DNA from: a virus
Virus record (IMG/VR): IMGVR_UViG_3300032282_001595
Location: 1 to 24,026 of that record
Length of the DNA stretch: 24,026 nt
Reading direction: 5' to 3' (one strand)
Shown here: positions 7,487 to 15,290 of the stretch, one piece after another
Position numbering within the stretch: position 1 is the first letter of the stretch
How the letters are laid out: each line of letters opens with the position of its first letter
Notes under the pieces: model-generated
What the model was told of the DNA's origin: nothing
Databases searched by the model: none
Seen by the model: only the letters and a program-made list of their open reading frames with translations
Translations under genes and position numbers: made by a program

Positions 7487-7972
7487 TTACGTTTTTTTAT
7501 TGTTGGCTAGGATAGACTTTAGTAGTTCGTTTCTGTCTACTAAGCTACCTTCTCCTAAAGGAGTAGACTCAATTTCTTCAGTTTTACTGTTAATCTTATG
7601 GTCTAATTGTGCTTTCTTAAGCTGTAAATCAAGCATTTTCAGTTTTTTATTAATCTTTGCTGTCTTAGCAGTAATAGCATGTCCAAGCATACTGCTTGCA
7701 CTATTGAATATCTCACTAGCAAAGCGACTGTCTACTTGCATACCTAAATCCATCAAGTCTTTATAACTGCTAGTAGCTAACTCAGCTAATGAATCCATCT
7801 CAGTATCGCTAGCTTCTAAGCCACGTACTTGAGGTAATGCATTTTCAATCTTAGATAATGTATCATATGTTTCTGTGGTGATGATATCCATTTCGGCATG
7901 TTGTATTAATTCCTCATTTACAGAGGAATTGTCTTCTTCTAATTCAAATAATTCAGTGAGTTTTTTGGTCAT
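7487..7972 (-). CDS. 16: Terminase small subunit (T4 gp16-like)
   Basis: 161 residues, close to the 164 of T4 gp16. The core TETYDTLSKIENALPQVRG, then SSYKDLMDLGMQVDSRFASE, SSMLGHAITAKTAK and KLKMLDLQLKKAQLDHK, follows the family pattern of the T4-type terminase DNA-packaging small subunit: a helical hairpin that oligomerises into a ring. The last ~35 residues (SLVDRNELLKSIL) match the usual conserved tail. The protein recognises or licenses concatemeric DNA and stimulates the gp17 motor ATPase/nuclease. The gp17 gene is not next to it or anywhere in this window, unlike T4 where 16 and 17 are adjacent. It follows the gp4 gene closely, with a late box overlapping the gp4 stop codon and an inverted repeat that covers its own ATG. 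Confidence 0.88.
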   Translation of the reverse strand: MTKKLTELFELEEDNSSVNEELIQHAEMDIITTETYDTLSKIENALPQVRGLEASDTEMDSLAELATSSYKDLMDLGMQVDSRFASEIFNSASSMLGHAITAKTAKINKKLKMLDLQLKKAQLDHKINSKTEEIESTPLGEGSLVDRNELLKSILANNKKT

Positions 7973-8000
7973 ACTGCTTTTCCATATAGCAGTATTTATT
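7971..8000 (-). promoter_or_regulatory. Late promoter box plus hairpin hiding the gp16 start codon
   Basis: On the minus strand AATAAATA (8000-7993) is a late box. ATACTGC (7995-7989) starts within it and pairs exactly with GCAGTAT (7977-7971), which includes the first two bases of the gp16 start codon. The 11-base loop carries GGA. A late transcript starting near 7987 would lack the left arm; RNA reading through from the gp4 gene would contain the whole 7-bp hairpin. Confidence 0.6.
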
Positions 8001-8436
8001 ACTTGTTTTTGCCGTTGTAAAACAAGTCGTTTTCTGTGATTACTCTAAAGCTAAAACCCTGTGCTTTACAGTATGCATTGGCTGCTGTCCACTTAGCATG
8101 GTTGATTGCTACTACCATCTTATCTCTTGCACTTGCCACTTTGCTTTCAATAAGACTTTGTTTCTTGGGTTTGATTTCAACTACTTCAGCAATAGTTTTG
8201 CCATGTTTGTTTTGATATACTATAAAAAAGTCAGGTATATATGTAGTGACTTTACCGGTGAATGGATGACGATAGGGGATTCTAATTGATTCACTTGCCC
8301 ATTTAATAACACTCTTGTTGTTATCACAGAACATCATAAATGTCATTTCCCAACCCGATCTGAATCTAGGTTTACCGTTACCTAAATATTTTTCAGGGTT
8401 TCTTACTTCAAAGATACCTTGGGCAAATTTGCTCAT
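7999..8436 (-). CDS. 4: Head completion nuclease-fold protein (T4 gp4-like)
   Basis: 145 residues; T4 gp4 is of similar size. The protein has the layout of a PD-(D/E)xK nuclease: E30 in FRSGWE, P68-D69 in TYIPDF, and E87-x-K89 in VEIKPKK, followed by a basic, Lys/Gln-rich segment. The start MSKFAQGIFEVRNPEKYLG is typical of this phage head-completion family, which is distantly related to TnsA/VSR-type folds. In T4, gp4 acts with gp50/65 after DNA packaging and before tail joining. It overlaps the 116-aa gene by 4 bases and is followed at once by the small terminase gene. A nuclease activity is inferred from the preserved catalytic pattern. Confidence 0.85.
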   Translation of the reverse strand: MSKFAQGIFEVRNPEKYLGNGKPRFRSGWEMTFMMFCDNNKSVIKWASESIRIPYRHPFTGKVTTYIPDFFIVYQNKHGKTIAEVVEIKPKKQSLIESKVASARDKMVVAINHAKWTAANAYCKAQGFSFRVITENDLFYNGKNK

Positions 8437-8783
8437 ACCACGATGTTGCGTTGTACTGGTTGATTAGGAGTTGGTAATTGAGTAATACCATACAATGTAG
8501 CATTAGACTTCATTGTGTTCAGATAATACGCCATATCACCAGTAACTTCAAATGTAGGTTTGCCTCTGAAATTATCTAGTAATTCAAGTACTGATATTCC
8601 TGTTGCGGCTGAAATTCTAAACAAATATAATGTAAAATTACTTGCTATTGCAGTTGTATTAGATATTGTTCTGAAATAACTATAGACAATATCATACTCT
8701 GCACCATTGATATTCAAGGAATCATTATAAACTTCATCAAATGTTTTGATTTTTTTAGTACTTGAATCTATTGTATTTGCCAT
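8433..8783 (-). CDS. Conserved-looking small structural-region protein, function unknown
   Basis: 116 residues, not recognised as a named T4 gene. The middle is mainly helical (YDIVYSYFRTISNTTAIA, then FTLYLFRISAATGISVLELL). It is followed by GDMAYYLNTMKSNATLYGI and a defined end PVQRNIVV. No signal peptide, membrane span or catalytic motif is visible. It sits between the tube-junction gene (4-base gap) and the gp4 gene (4-base overlap), so it is translated along with late morphogenesis proteins. Its ordered, low-complexity-free sequence and coupling suggest a real minor virion or assembly protein. From memory, similar proteins occur at this place in other aquatic T4-like phages. Confidence 0.7.
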   Translation of the reverse strand: MANTIDSSTKKIKTFDEVYNDSLNINGAEYDIVYSYFRTISNTTAIASNFTLYLFRISAATGISVLELLDNFRGKPTFEVTGDMAYYLNTMKSNATLYGITQLPTPNQPVQRNIVV

Positions 8784-8787
8784 AATA

Positions 8788-9909
8788 TTACATTATTGAT
8801 GATGGGTTATTTGTGCTATTTTTTCCTGAGGGGAATAAAGCTTTCGCACCTGATTGTGCTTGTTGAGTTATTGCTGGAGTTACATAACTTTTTACATCAC
8901 TCTTAATAGCATTAACAATTCCGGATTTACTATTGAATGTTTGTGCAATACTACCTGCTTTCTTCAATGCACCCAAGTAATTACCATTTTGAATGTCGGA
9001 TAACACTCCACCTGCACTATCTAATAATCCACCAGGACCCATGATGCTTGAAGAGGTTGCTGAACCCAATGGACTTGGAGTCTTGTCATATCCGCCACCT
9101 GTAACAAAGTCATCAGTAGTATTATTTCCACCCCCACCACCGGAGAGTAATGCCTTACCATCAATACCACCTTCATAATATTTTACTGACTCATATGCTA
9201 TAGTCATTGTATTAGTCATTGTGCCATTAGCCTGTGAATAGTCGTAGTTATCGTGTTTAAAACTTGTAATGATTGGATTAATTAACTGGTAGCAAACAAA
9301 ACTATTTTGATTGAAGCCATAGATGTTGATTACGTTAAAGAAATCTTGTTTAAAGCCATCACCGTTTTCACTGCGACTACCATCATAACCCCAAGAAATA
9401 CCTTCATTGGCTGAGTCTAAATTATCGTATATGTTTCTTTGTTGATTTAATCTAGGTCCATGATAACTAGTTTTGGCTTTGCCATCAGTTGTAAAATTAC
9501 TTGGATCTTTGTAGTTATATGTGTAGTAATTATACCACATATTACGCACTGTATTAGCGTTATCGTCATGGAACGTGATATTGATATCACTATATTTTAT
9601 TTTAGTTTGCACTACACGTTTACGATTATATTGATTCATAACATGAGTATCAAATGTAAAGCTAGGCAAATCAACTGATTTTACTGTTAATCCATAAGGA
9701 ATATTTGTAGCATTCAGTTGAGGATTTATATCAAAATATACGTGAAAGAGAAATTTGAATTTAGGGCTGTTTGCATACCCTGCTGTTCTGAATGTAGTTG
9801 ACGCATGTTGGTAATCACGTACATAGTCTGTACTAAAAAATCCCTTAGCAATTCCATGAATGAAACTACTAGGGGATTCTCCTATGATTTGCTCAAAAAG
9901 ACCAGCCAT
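8788..9909 (-). CDS. Tail-tube-fold baseplate/tube junction protein (gp54- or gp48-like)
   Basis: 373 residues. The conserved front, FVRDYQHASTTF-like here as VRDYQHASTTFRTAGY, then SPKFKFLFHVYFDI, VKSVDLPSFTFDT, NQYNRKRVVQTKIKYSDI and FHDDNANTVRNMWYNYY, has the signature of tube-fold proteins of T4-like phages that form or start the tail tube on the baseplate. Residues ~240-373 are Gly/Ser/Ala-rich (GGGGGNN, TGGGYDKTPSPLG), with a longer Ala/Gln tail, and are probably flexible or inserted into the tube lumen. It directly follows the tube gene (13-base gap), as expected for partners with a common fold. I cannot decide between gp54 and gp48, so no symbol is given. No clear ribosome site precedes ATG; the start is chosen because the protein begins MAGLFEQIIGESP with no upstream alternative. 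Confidence 0.72.
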   Translation of the reverse strand: MAGLFEQIIGESPSSFIHGIAKGFFSTDYVRDYQHASTTFRTAGYANSPKFKFLFHVYFDINPQLNATNIPYGLTVKSVDLPSFTFDTHVMNQYNRKRVVQTKIKYSDINITFHDDNANTVRNMWYNYYTYNYKDPSNFTTDGKAKTSYHGPRLNQQRNIYDNLDSANEGISWGYDGSRSENGDGFKQDFFNVINIYGFNQNSFVCYQLINPIITSFKHDNYDYSQANGTMTNTMTIAYESVKYYEGGIDGKALLSGGGGGNNTTDDFVTGGGYDKTPSPLGSATSSSIMGPGGLLDSAGGVLSDIQNGNYLGALKKAGSIAQTFNSKSGIVNAIKSDVKSYVTPAITQQAQSGAKALFPSGKNSTNNPSSIM

Positions 9910-9922
9910 TTGATATTAGATA

Positions 9923-10552
9923 TTAGCTACCAAAACCAGTGACTGATGTACCTACACCTCTACCAACATTAATACCAACACCAGCTGAATCAACCGGAGA
10001 TTGAATTGCGTTATCAAAGCGAACTGTTAATGCGATAGTAACTGGTTCGTTTGTTGCATAGTTTAATGTGTTGTAGTTAACTGTTTGTAAGAAACATCCA
10101 TATAATTCCCATGTTTCTAATACACCAGGAGCACTTGCACCGTTGTTACCATCAAGTACTTGATAACGAACTGTGAACTTATAGTCTTGTCCGCTGCCTG
10201 CACTTGCTTGATTAACAAAGTCCATTTGTTTCTGTAATTGTTGTCCAACTAATTTAGCAACGTTGCCTTGAGCATCATCACGTAAATTGATAGTAGTTGT
10301 TTGCCAATTGTGTTTACCAGCCAAATACAACGTTGAGTTGTAAATTGGTACTGTAATTTCTGTGAATTGAACTTGAGGTCTTGCAACGTCAATAACTTGT
10401 TTAGTTAATTCTGATGTTGCACCGCCCAATCCAAATCCATCAAACAATACTCTGAAGCGATATTGTAATTTGGGCATCAACAGACCCTGGGCGCTAGGCG
10501 CATTGTCTGCCCCCACTGTCATGTTAAATAATGCCGCTGATACTGATGCCAT
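9923..10552 (-). CDS. 19: Tail tube protein (T4 gp19-like)
   Basis: 209 residues, against 163 in T4 gp19. PKLQYRFRVLFDGFG at ~27-41, VARPQVQFTEITVPIYNSTLY, the W-T-TINLRDDAQGNVAKLV segment and TWELYGCFLQTVNYNTLNYA with ALTVRFDNA are the usual blocks of T4-type tube proteins, which stack as hexamer rings inside the sheath and conduct DNA. It lies 27 bases after the sheath gene, in the normal 18-19 order. The start is fixed by a strong AAGGAG eight bases upstream. A late box at 10572-10579 would put RNA start almost at the ribosome site, so tube can be made independently of, and in excess over, sheath. Confidence 0.9.
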   Translation of the reverse strand: MASVSAALFNMTVGADNAPSAQGLLMPKLQYRFRVLFDGFGLGGATSELTKQVIDVARPQVQFTEITVPIYNSTLYLAGKHNWQTTTINLRDDAQGNVAKLVGQQLQKQMDFVNQASAGSGQDYKFTVRYQVLDGNNGASAPGVLETWELYGCFLQTVNYNTLNYATNEPVTIALTVRFDNAIQSPVDSAGVGINVGRGVGTSVTGFGS

Positions 10553-10560
10553 GTTTATGT

Positions 10561-10580
10561 CTCCTTAAATATATTTATCT
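10561..10580 (-). promoter_or_regulatory. Late promoter box and strong ribosome site for the tube gene
   Basis: On the minus strand GATAAATA (10579-10572) is followed by AAGGAG (10566-10561) and, eight bases on, the tube ATG. The box overlaps the last codon and stop region of the sheath gene. Confidence 0.7.
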
Positions 10581-13500
10581 TATTTTAATTTAGCGATTCC
10601 ACCAGTGTTCAAAATACGAACTGGAATGTAAATAAATTCTGCTGCCTTAACTGGTTCGATTGCAATATCAATATACAATTCGTTACGGTCAATACGGTCA
10701 GAAGTATTATTACTGTCATCACATACAACTAAGAAGTCATATAAACCACGTTTTGCAATTAAGTCAATAAACAATGTTTGTACAACACCTTGTATTTGAC
10801 TACGTGTTAATGCATCGTTTGGTTCGAATACGAACGGACGAGCAACAACTTGTAGACGCTCACGGATATAACATATCAATCTAGCTACGTTAATACGATC
10901 CAATGCACTCATTGTGTCTTTACTTGTCTTGTTACCATAATTTAGTAAGCCGACACCAGTGAAGAACGCCATTGGGTTAATTTGATTTGTGTACAATACG
11001 TCACGGATACTGTTACGATTCTTAACTACTTGGAATTCACCAGTAGCCGCGTCAATGTAACCGATGTTAGTACAATTATCAATTGTACCTCTACGTGTAC
11101 CTGCTGGAGCTAACCAAGGATAAGCGATTGTATCGTTACGCAACATGGTACGTAAAATCATGTGACTTGCCGGAACAACTGCTTGTGCACCTGTTAAATC
11201 TGTTGAGATACCGCATGGATAGAAAATACCCATATACTCACTACGTCCAACTAGACCATCTTCACCTGTTGCTGTTGCCATCTTGGTGTTATTAGCCCAT
11301 GCTGTAATTTCAGTAGCAGAGTCTGGTAAACGCATTGGTGTGTCACCAATAACGAATGCAGTGTTGTTTCTCTCATTACTCAATTCAACCATGTCAGGTT
11401 GTAGTTCTGGGTAACCAGGAGCTGCAATTAGATTTAAGAATGTATCTTCTTCACGTATTGCCATGTTAGTACCAATAGCTGCCTTCATTGCTTGAACAAC
11501 TAGATTACGTTGTGCCTTACGACCCATGTAAGCTGAACCATCTGATTTCAATCCACTTACTGTTACCCATGCATTTGTTACAACAGGTAATGTATCGTCT
11601 GGGAACTTGGCTGCTGAGAACCAATCTTTCTTAAATGCTTTTACATTGTAACCTGAACGGCGTGTGTTGAATAACAACATACCTTGTGGATATGAAGTAG
11701 CACTCGGTGCATCTAAGTCTAAGTAGTTGCTTGTTAGCAAACTCTTAGTTGTTGGAATAGGATCATTGACTGGATCAACTGAACCAGAACCTGCCCAACG
11801 TGCATCAGCAAACAAGATACCTGCTGAACTTGTTTGGTCTGTGTTGTCAATAGCTACCCACTTGTCAACACCTTCAACTTGTTGCCAGCGATATAGTGCT
11901 GGATAGTTTTCTAAGTCGTTGCTATCTAACCATAAATCACCATATGCTAATGCAGTCAATCCATTGCTTTGTGTTTCTGGAGCATCTGTTGCAATAATTA
12001 CGCCGTTAACATCGGTTGCATTTGATGCTGGGTTACCAGCAGATACTGGATGTCCTGTACTTTCGTATGCTACGTTTCTGTAACCCTTCCACACACCGTT
12101 ACGTTGAACCATGATATCAACTTGGTCAACTGCACTGTAATACCAGTTAGTATTTGTTGGAGGATTTGCATAAGGAGCACCTTCATTTGCAGTGTACTCA
12201 ATTCTCTTCCAGTTTGTTAGTTGATACACATAACCCATGCTAGGTGCACCTGACACATATGCCACTGATTGAATTGTAGTTGTGGTTGGTACTAATTCTA
12301 TGACTTTAACTACTAAGTCGTTTGTTCCATTGCTACCAAATAAACTGCTACCTCTAATAGTGATAGTATCACCAATACCGTAACCAGTACCACCGGATAC
12401 AACGCTATTTACATTGTAATAATTACCAATTGCACTAACATTGAAGTATGCACCTGCACCTGAATTATTAGTTGAGTATTGAGGAGCATTAGTAGCTGTT
12501 CCACCACCAACTGAACCTTTAATAACTTTAGGATTTACACCTGGTTGAAATCCTGCAGTATTTAATACTGTTGGATTAGTAGTATTACCTGCTAAAGCCA
12601 TCAATATGTCGCCGCCCGCAGTGTGAGTTAATTGAATGTATCCATTGACTACTTTAGCAGTTGTATAAGGAATATTTTGTTGTGTCCAAGCTGTTACAAA
12701 CTCGTTTGCACCAGGTGTACCTGAGCTTGGTAAAGTAACTGTATAAGTATCACTTCCGGAAGCAGAATTAGGAATACTTACTACAACAATGAAACTTGCA
12801 CTTTGTGCAAATGTTGGATTTGGTGTAGTACCAGTAACAATTGTAGGACCTGCAAATGCTCTTTCGTAGAAGTACATTGGACTTCCAGGAGAAACTGATT
12901 CAAAACCGAAGTCTCCAATCATTGTGCCGGCAACGATATTTTTACCACCAGCTGAATCTAATTTGTAATTAGCTTCACCAATTGAACTATAAACTGTTAA
13001 TTTCTTAGAAACAAATACACCTGAAGATTTCTTAAATTGAGATAATACTAAATTAACACCTGCACCTGCTGCGCTTGTTTTGATCCATACACTGCCTGTT
13101 GGTCTTGGTGTATCTTGTTTAGATGTCCATAATGGCATTTGACTTGAAGTACCATATGATACTGCTGGTTGCCAGTAAACTACTGTTGAACTAATACCTA
13201 GATAATCTGCATCTAAAATGTTAGGGGAAGATTCATCGGCTTCAAAAGTCATTTTAGTGTATGATTCAGGACTACTTGAATATATGCATAAGCGACCTTG
13301 AACTACGTTAGCACTTAAATATGAAATACCTAAAGCATTGATAGCATCTGCAACATCTCCTACTGTAGTGCCGCCACCGATAGTTACTGTAGCAGTAAAT
13401 TCATCTACACCGTTGATATTGTATGTAATATAGAAAATACCATTTTCTAGTGATTGAGTAGGGACAGCAGAAGTTACTGCCGGTACTGATTTTTTCCAAT

Positions 13501-14158
13501 CTTTAGAACCCAATCTTACCCAAACATTACTAGGTGCTTTGTACCAGTATTGTCCGTCATCAATTGGGTTGCTAGATACTTGATACATTGAATTGATTGC
13601 GTAGTCGCCAATATTACCTATGCTAGTTAGAGGAGCATTACCATCACCCAAATATGCATCTTCTGTGATTACGAGTGGAGCCTTATTACCGAATTTGCCT
13701 GTTGCGGCATTAAATTCATAGATACCCCAAGTTGAGTTAGTTGTATCTAACCAATATGTACCGTCTGCTGGATCACCTTTTGGACGAGCCAAAGTACCAA
13801 CTAAGCTTCCTAAGTCAATGTCTGCACGTAGAACGTAGCAACGATTAGAGATACCCATTAATGAATAAGCGGCTAACAAACCGTATTCATTTAATTCGTA
13901 ACCGTGAATTGGTGTACCTGATGTTGTTTTATAGAAGAACGGATTGCCAAACAATGTAGTCAAGTCACGTTGACTTGTAATCTGATATAATTTGCCAGCA
14001 TTAGCCGGTGTTGTACCGGCAGCGATTGCTGTTCCGGCTGCATTTAATTTGTTTGTGGCTGTTGCTACTACTAATAGTGGAACTGAGCTAGAGGCTGCGG
14101 GTAAATATTGACTTTGGTCAATGATTGTTACTTGCGTTCCTGGTGATACTAATGCCAT
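10580..14158 (-). CDS. 18: Tail sheath protein (T4 gp18-like), enlarged by a ~650-residue insertion
   Basis: 1192 residues, nearly twice the 659 of T4 gp18. Residues ~1-122 are the N-terminal sheath part (MALVSPGTQVTIIDQSQY; LYQITSQRDLTTLFG; NEYGLLAAYSLMGISNRCYV). Residues ~860-1192 are the C-terminal core (KAQRNLVVQAMKAAIG; LIAAPGYPEL; YPWLAPAGTRRG; INPMAFFTGVGLLNYGNKT; TRSQIQGVVQTLFIDLIAKR), which packs on the tube and drives contraction. The middle holds several beta modules: Trp-rich 'GTYWLDTTNSTWGIYEF' and similar units, two related parts with AINALGISYLSANVVQGRL and WTQQNIPYTTAKVVNGYI, and a GGTGYGIGDTITIRG module near residue 590. These probably decorate the outside of the sheath. AAGGAAA precedes the ATG and a late box lies at 14212-14219. 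Sheath identity is firm; the role of the insertion is not known. Confidence 0.92.
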   Translation of the reverse strand: MALVSPGTQVTIIDQSQYLPAASSSVPLLVVATATNKLNAAGTAIAAGTTPANAGKLYQITSQRDLTTLFGNPFFYKTTSGTPIHGYELNEYGLLAAYSLMGISNRCYVLRADIDLGSLVGTLARPKGDPADGTYWLDTTNSTWGIYEFNAATGKFGNKAPLVITEDAYLGDGNAPLTSIGNIGDYAINSMYQVSSNPIDDGQYWYKAPSNVWVRLGSKDWKKSVPAVTSAVPTQSLENGIFYITYNINGVDEFTATVTIGGGTTVGDVADAINALGISYLSANVVQGRLCIYSSSPESYTKMTFEADESSPNILDADYLGISSTVVYWQPAVSYGTSSQMPLWTSKQDTPRPTGSVWIKTSAAGAGVNLVLSQFKKSSGVFVSKKLTVYSSIGEANYKLDSAGGKNIVAGTMIGDFGFESVSPGSPMYFYERAFAGPTIVTGTTPNPTFAQSASFIVVVSIPNSASGSDTYTVTLPSSGTPGANEFVTAWTQQNIPYTTAKVVNGYIQLTHTAGGDILMALAGNTTNPTVLNTAGFQPGVNPKVIKGSVGGGTATNAPQYSTNNSGAGAYFNVSAIGNYYNVNSVVSGGTGYGIGDTITIRGSSLFGSNGTNDLVVKVIELVPTTTTIQSVAYVSGAPSMGYVYQLTNWKRIEYTANEGAPYANPPTNTNWYYSAVDQVDIMVQRNGVWKGYRNVAYESTGHPVSAGNPASNATDVNGVIIATDAPETQSNGLTALAYGDLWLDSNDLENYPALYRWQQVEGVDKWVAIDNTDQTSSAGILFADARWAGSGSVDPVNDPIPTTKSLLTSNYLDLDAPSATSYPQGMLLFNTRRSGYNVKAFKKDWFSAAKFPDDTLPVVTNAWVTVSGLKSDGSAYMGRKAQRNLVVQAMKAAIGTNMAIREEDTFLNLIAAPGYPELQPDMVELSNERNNTAFVIGDTPMRLPDSATEITAWANNTKMATATGEDGLVGRSEYMGIFYPCGISTDLTGAQAVVPASHMILRTMLRNDTIAYPWLAPAGTRRGTIDNCTNIGYIDAATGEFQVVKNRNSIRDVLYTNQINPMAFFTGVGLLNYGNKTSKDTMSALDRINVARLICYIRERLQVVARPFVFEPNDALTRSQIQGVVQTLFIDLIAKRGLYDFLVVCDDSNNTSDRIDRNELYIDIAIEPVKAAEFIYIPVRILNTGGIAKLK

Positions 14159-14210
14159 TTTGAATTTCCTTTATGTTATGATTGTGAGGGTTAACGCCCT
14201 AGTCGTATTA

Positions 14211-14220
14211 ATATTTAGCA
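14211..14220 (-). promoter_or_regulatory. Late-type promoter box for the sheath gene
   Basis: On the minus strand TGCTAAATAT matches the late consensus except for two bases at the front. RNA would start near 14206 and have a leader of about 48 bases with a small AGGG/CCCT hairpin (14187-14200) before AAAGGAAA and the ATG. The same TGCTAAATAT occurs on the opposite strand at 14266-14275. Confidence 0.55.
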
Positions 14221-14240
14221 ATAATACTAAAAAACGGGTG

Positions 14241-14275
14241 TTTAGCGTACCTTCGAAGGTTATTGTGCTAAATAT
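14241..14275 (+). promoter_or_regulatory. Palindromic control region with late-type box next to the HNH-like gene
   Basis: ACCTTCGAAGGT (14249-14260) is a perfect 12-bp palindrome, flanked by TTTAGC (14241-14246) and GCTAAA (14267-14272). The plus strand then reads TGCTAAATAT (14266-14275), and the gene's ATG starts at 14279. With T4 spacing the RNA would begin at about 14280, so the message would be leaderless or the box is not the real promoter. It lies between divergent genes and may bind a dimeric regulator. Confidence 0.45.
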
Positions 14276-14278
14276 AGT

Positions 14279-14620
14279 ATGAGACCAATATGCAAGACAT
14301 GCGGCAAGAACAATACTGCTGTAAATTACAAACGTGAATGGGTCACACATTATCGTAGCATGTGTGATGAATGTGGTCGTAAGAAGAATAAGCTTAAGCC
14401 AAGAGAACCTAGTTGGCAAAAAGCGGGGTACAAGAAAAAAGCCACATGTGATTTATGTGGCTTTAAGAGTTTATATCCTAGTCAAACTACAGTGTTTCAC
14501 ATAGACGGAAACTTAGAACATACTACATTTACGAATCTACGTACAGTATGTCTCAATTGTATTGAGGTAGTTAAGCGAAAAGACGTTCCTTGGCGTCGTG
14601 GCGACTTAGAAGTTGACTGA
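14279..14620 (+). CDS. Zinc-binding HNH-like protein
   Basis: 113 residues with four CxxC pairs: C5/C8, C29/C32, C57/C60 and C91/C94, enough for two zinc ribbons. FHIDGN (H74, D76, N78) followed by NLRTVCLNC (N86) has the look of an HNH beta-beta-alpha-metal site. The usual double His and the His after the last Cys are absent, so cleavage activity is uncertain. YKKKATCDLCGFKS before it is typical of a small zinc-ribbon family that, from memory, is widespread in cyanophage-like T4 relatives, normally as a lone gene. It is on the opposite strand to its neighbours and overlaps the end of the dNMP kinase gene by 50 bases, tail to tail. No ribosome site is visible upstream. It could be a homing-type endonuclease remnant, a late-transcription cofactor, or another DNA-binding protein. 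Confidence 0.8.
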   Translation: MRPICKTCGKNNTAVNYKREWVTHYRSMCDECGRKKNKLKPREPSWQKAGYKKKATCDLCGFKSLYPSQTTVFHIDGNLEHTTFTNLRTVCLNCIEVVKRKDVPWRRGDLEVD

Positions 14621-15233
14621 TTGTATTGTGTAAATCGTCAATTGATCCGTTGTTATCAATATGGTAATCATATTCTAAGCCTACACTTGAATATTCACTT
14701 GCATGGATCTTTGCTCTGTCTAGTTTTGATTTACTAATAGACCATAGACTATTGCCATTTGGTCCTTTATTATATGCTTTGGCAGCATCATACCATTCAG
14801 GTTCAGGGCCTCTGTTCGCACGTAATGTAATTCCTCCAGCGCTTTTTATAGCATTTACTTCATTAGGGAATCTACAATCAGTAATGACAATATCATCCTT
14901 AGTTTGTCGTAGTTTGTTCTCTACACTTGCAACCCAAATATCATCATGGAAGTTAGAACGACATACTTCTGTACCCCATTGTTGCAATACCCAACGCGGT
15001 GTAAGTTCGGGGATGCCTAATCGGACACTCCACCAAGGATCAACTTGCTCACGCCATTTACGACTAGATTTAGTTGTACCCTCAAGCATGTCTCTGTCCC
15101 AGCCAAAGACATTTGCTACTGCATCTTTAAGACTTGCCGCAAAACTTATTCGTTTGAATTTATGATTGGTTACTAGATAGTCAGCAATAGTGTCTTTGCC
15201 GCTACCAATCAATCCTGTCACCCCTATAATCAT
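14571..15233 (-). CDS. 1: Deoxynucleoside monophosphate kinase (T4 gp1-like)
   Basis: 220 residues from the chosen start. It transfers phosphate from ATP to dNMPs for phage DNA synthesis. The P-loop GLIGSGKDT is at residues 7-15 (numbered from the chosen start), directly after MIIGVT. It is followed by ISFAASLKDAVANVFGWDRD, then PRWVLQQWGTEVCR with a phage-kinase-type substrate region, and VITDCRFPNEVNAIK (Walker-B-like). The C-terminal YDYHIDNNGSIDDL is standard for the family. A longer reading frame opens at 15275, but AGGAGA (15243-15238) lies four bases before the ATG at 15233-15231 and the P-loop then starts at the usual place; the upstream ATG has no ribosome site. It follows the gp13 gene and carries a CCTAAATA box upstream, suggesting late re-expression. 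Its end overlaps the plus-strand HNH-like gene. Confidence 0.9.
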   Translation of the reverse strand: MIIGVTGLIGSGKDTIADYLVTNHKFKRISFAASLKDAVANVFGWDRDMLEGTTKSSRKWREQVDPWWSVRLGIPELTPRWVLQQWGTEVCRSNFHDDIWVASVENKLRQTKDDIVITDCRFPNEVNAIKSAGGITLRANRGPEPEWYDAAKAYNKGPNGNSLWSISKSKLDRAKIHASEYSSVGLEYDYHIDNNGSIDDLHNTISQLLSRHDAKERLFA

Positions 15234-15280
15234 ACGTTCTCCTGTAGCACTGATTGTATTACTTTGAGATGACATATGCT

Positions 15281-15290
15281 AGTATTTAGG
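15281..15290 (-). promoter_or_regulatory. Possible late promoter box for the dNMP kinase gene
   Basis: On the minus strand CCTAAATACT lies 48 bases before the chosen start codon, right after the gp13 stop codon, and overlaps the palindrome GGTTAACC (15289-15296). It is a weaker match (two consensus positions differ). Confidence 0.4.

Noticed and set aside
7413-7766. Plus-strand 117-codon frame
   Set aside because: It runs across the start of the 201-aa gene and the recognisable small terminase gene, so it is a shadow.
10625-10635. TAAATAAA on the plus strand inside the sheath gene
   Set aside because: No plus-strand gene follows; regarded as chance.
14171-14419. Minus-strand 82-codon frame
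   Set aside because: It is opposite the HNH-like gene, whose four CxxC pairs are convincing; its product is a hydrophobic antisense artefact.
14752-15165. Plus-strand 137-codon frame
   Set aside because: It is opposite the dNMP kinase, which has a P-loop and full family pattern.
15234-15275. Longer dNMP kinase start at 15275
   Set aside because: No ribosome site before it; AGGAGA precedes the inner ATG at 15233, and the P-loop then falls at the usual distance.
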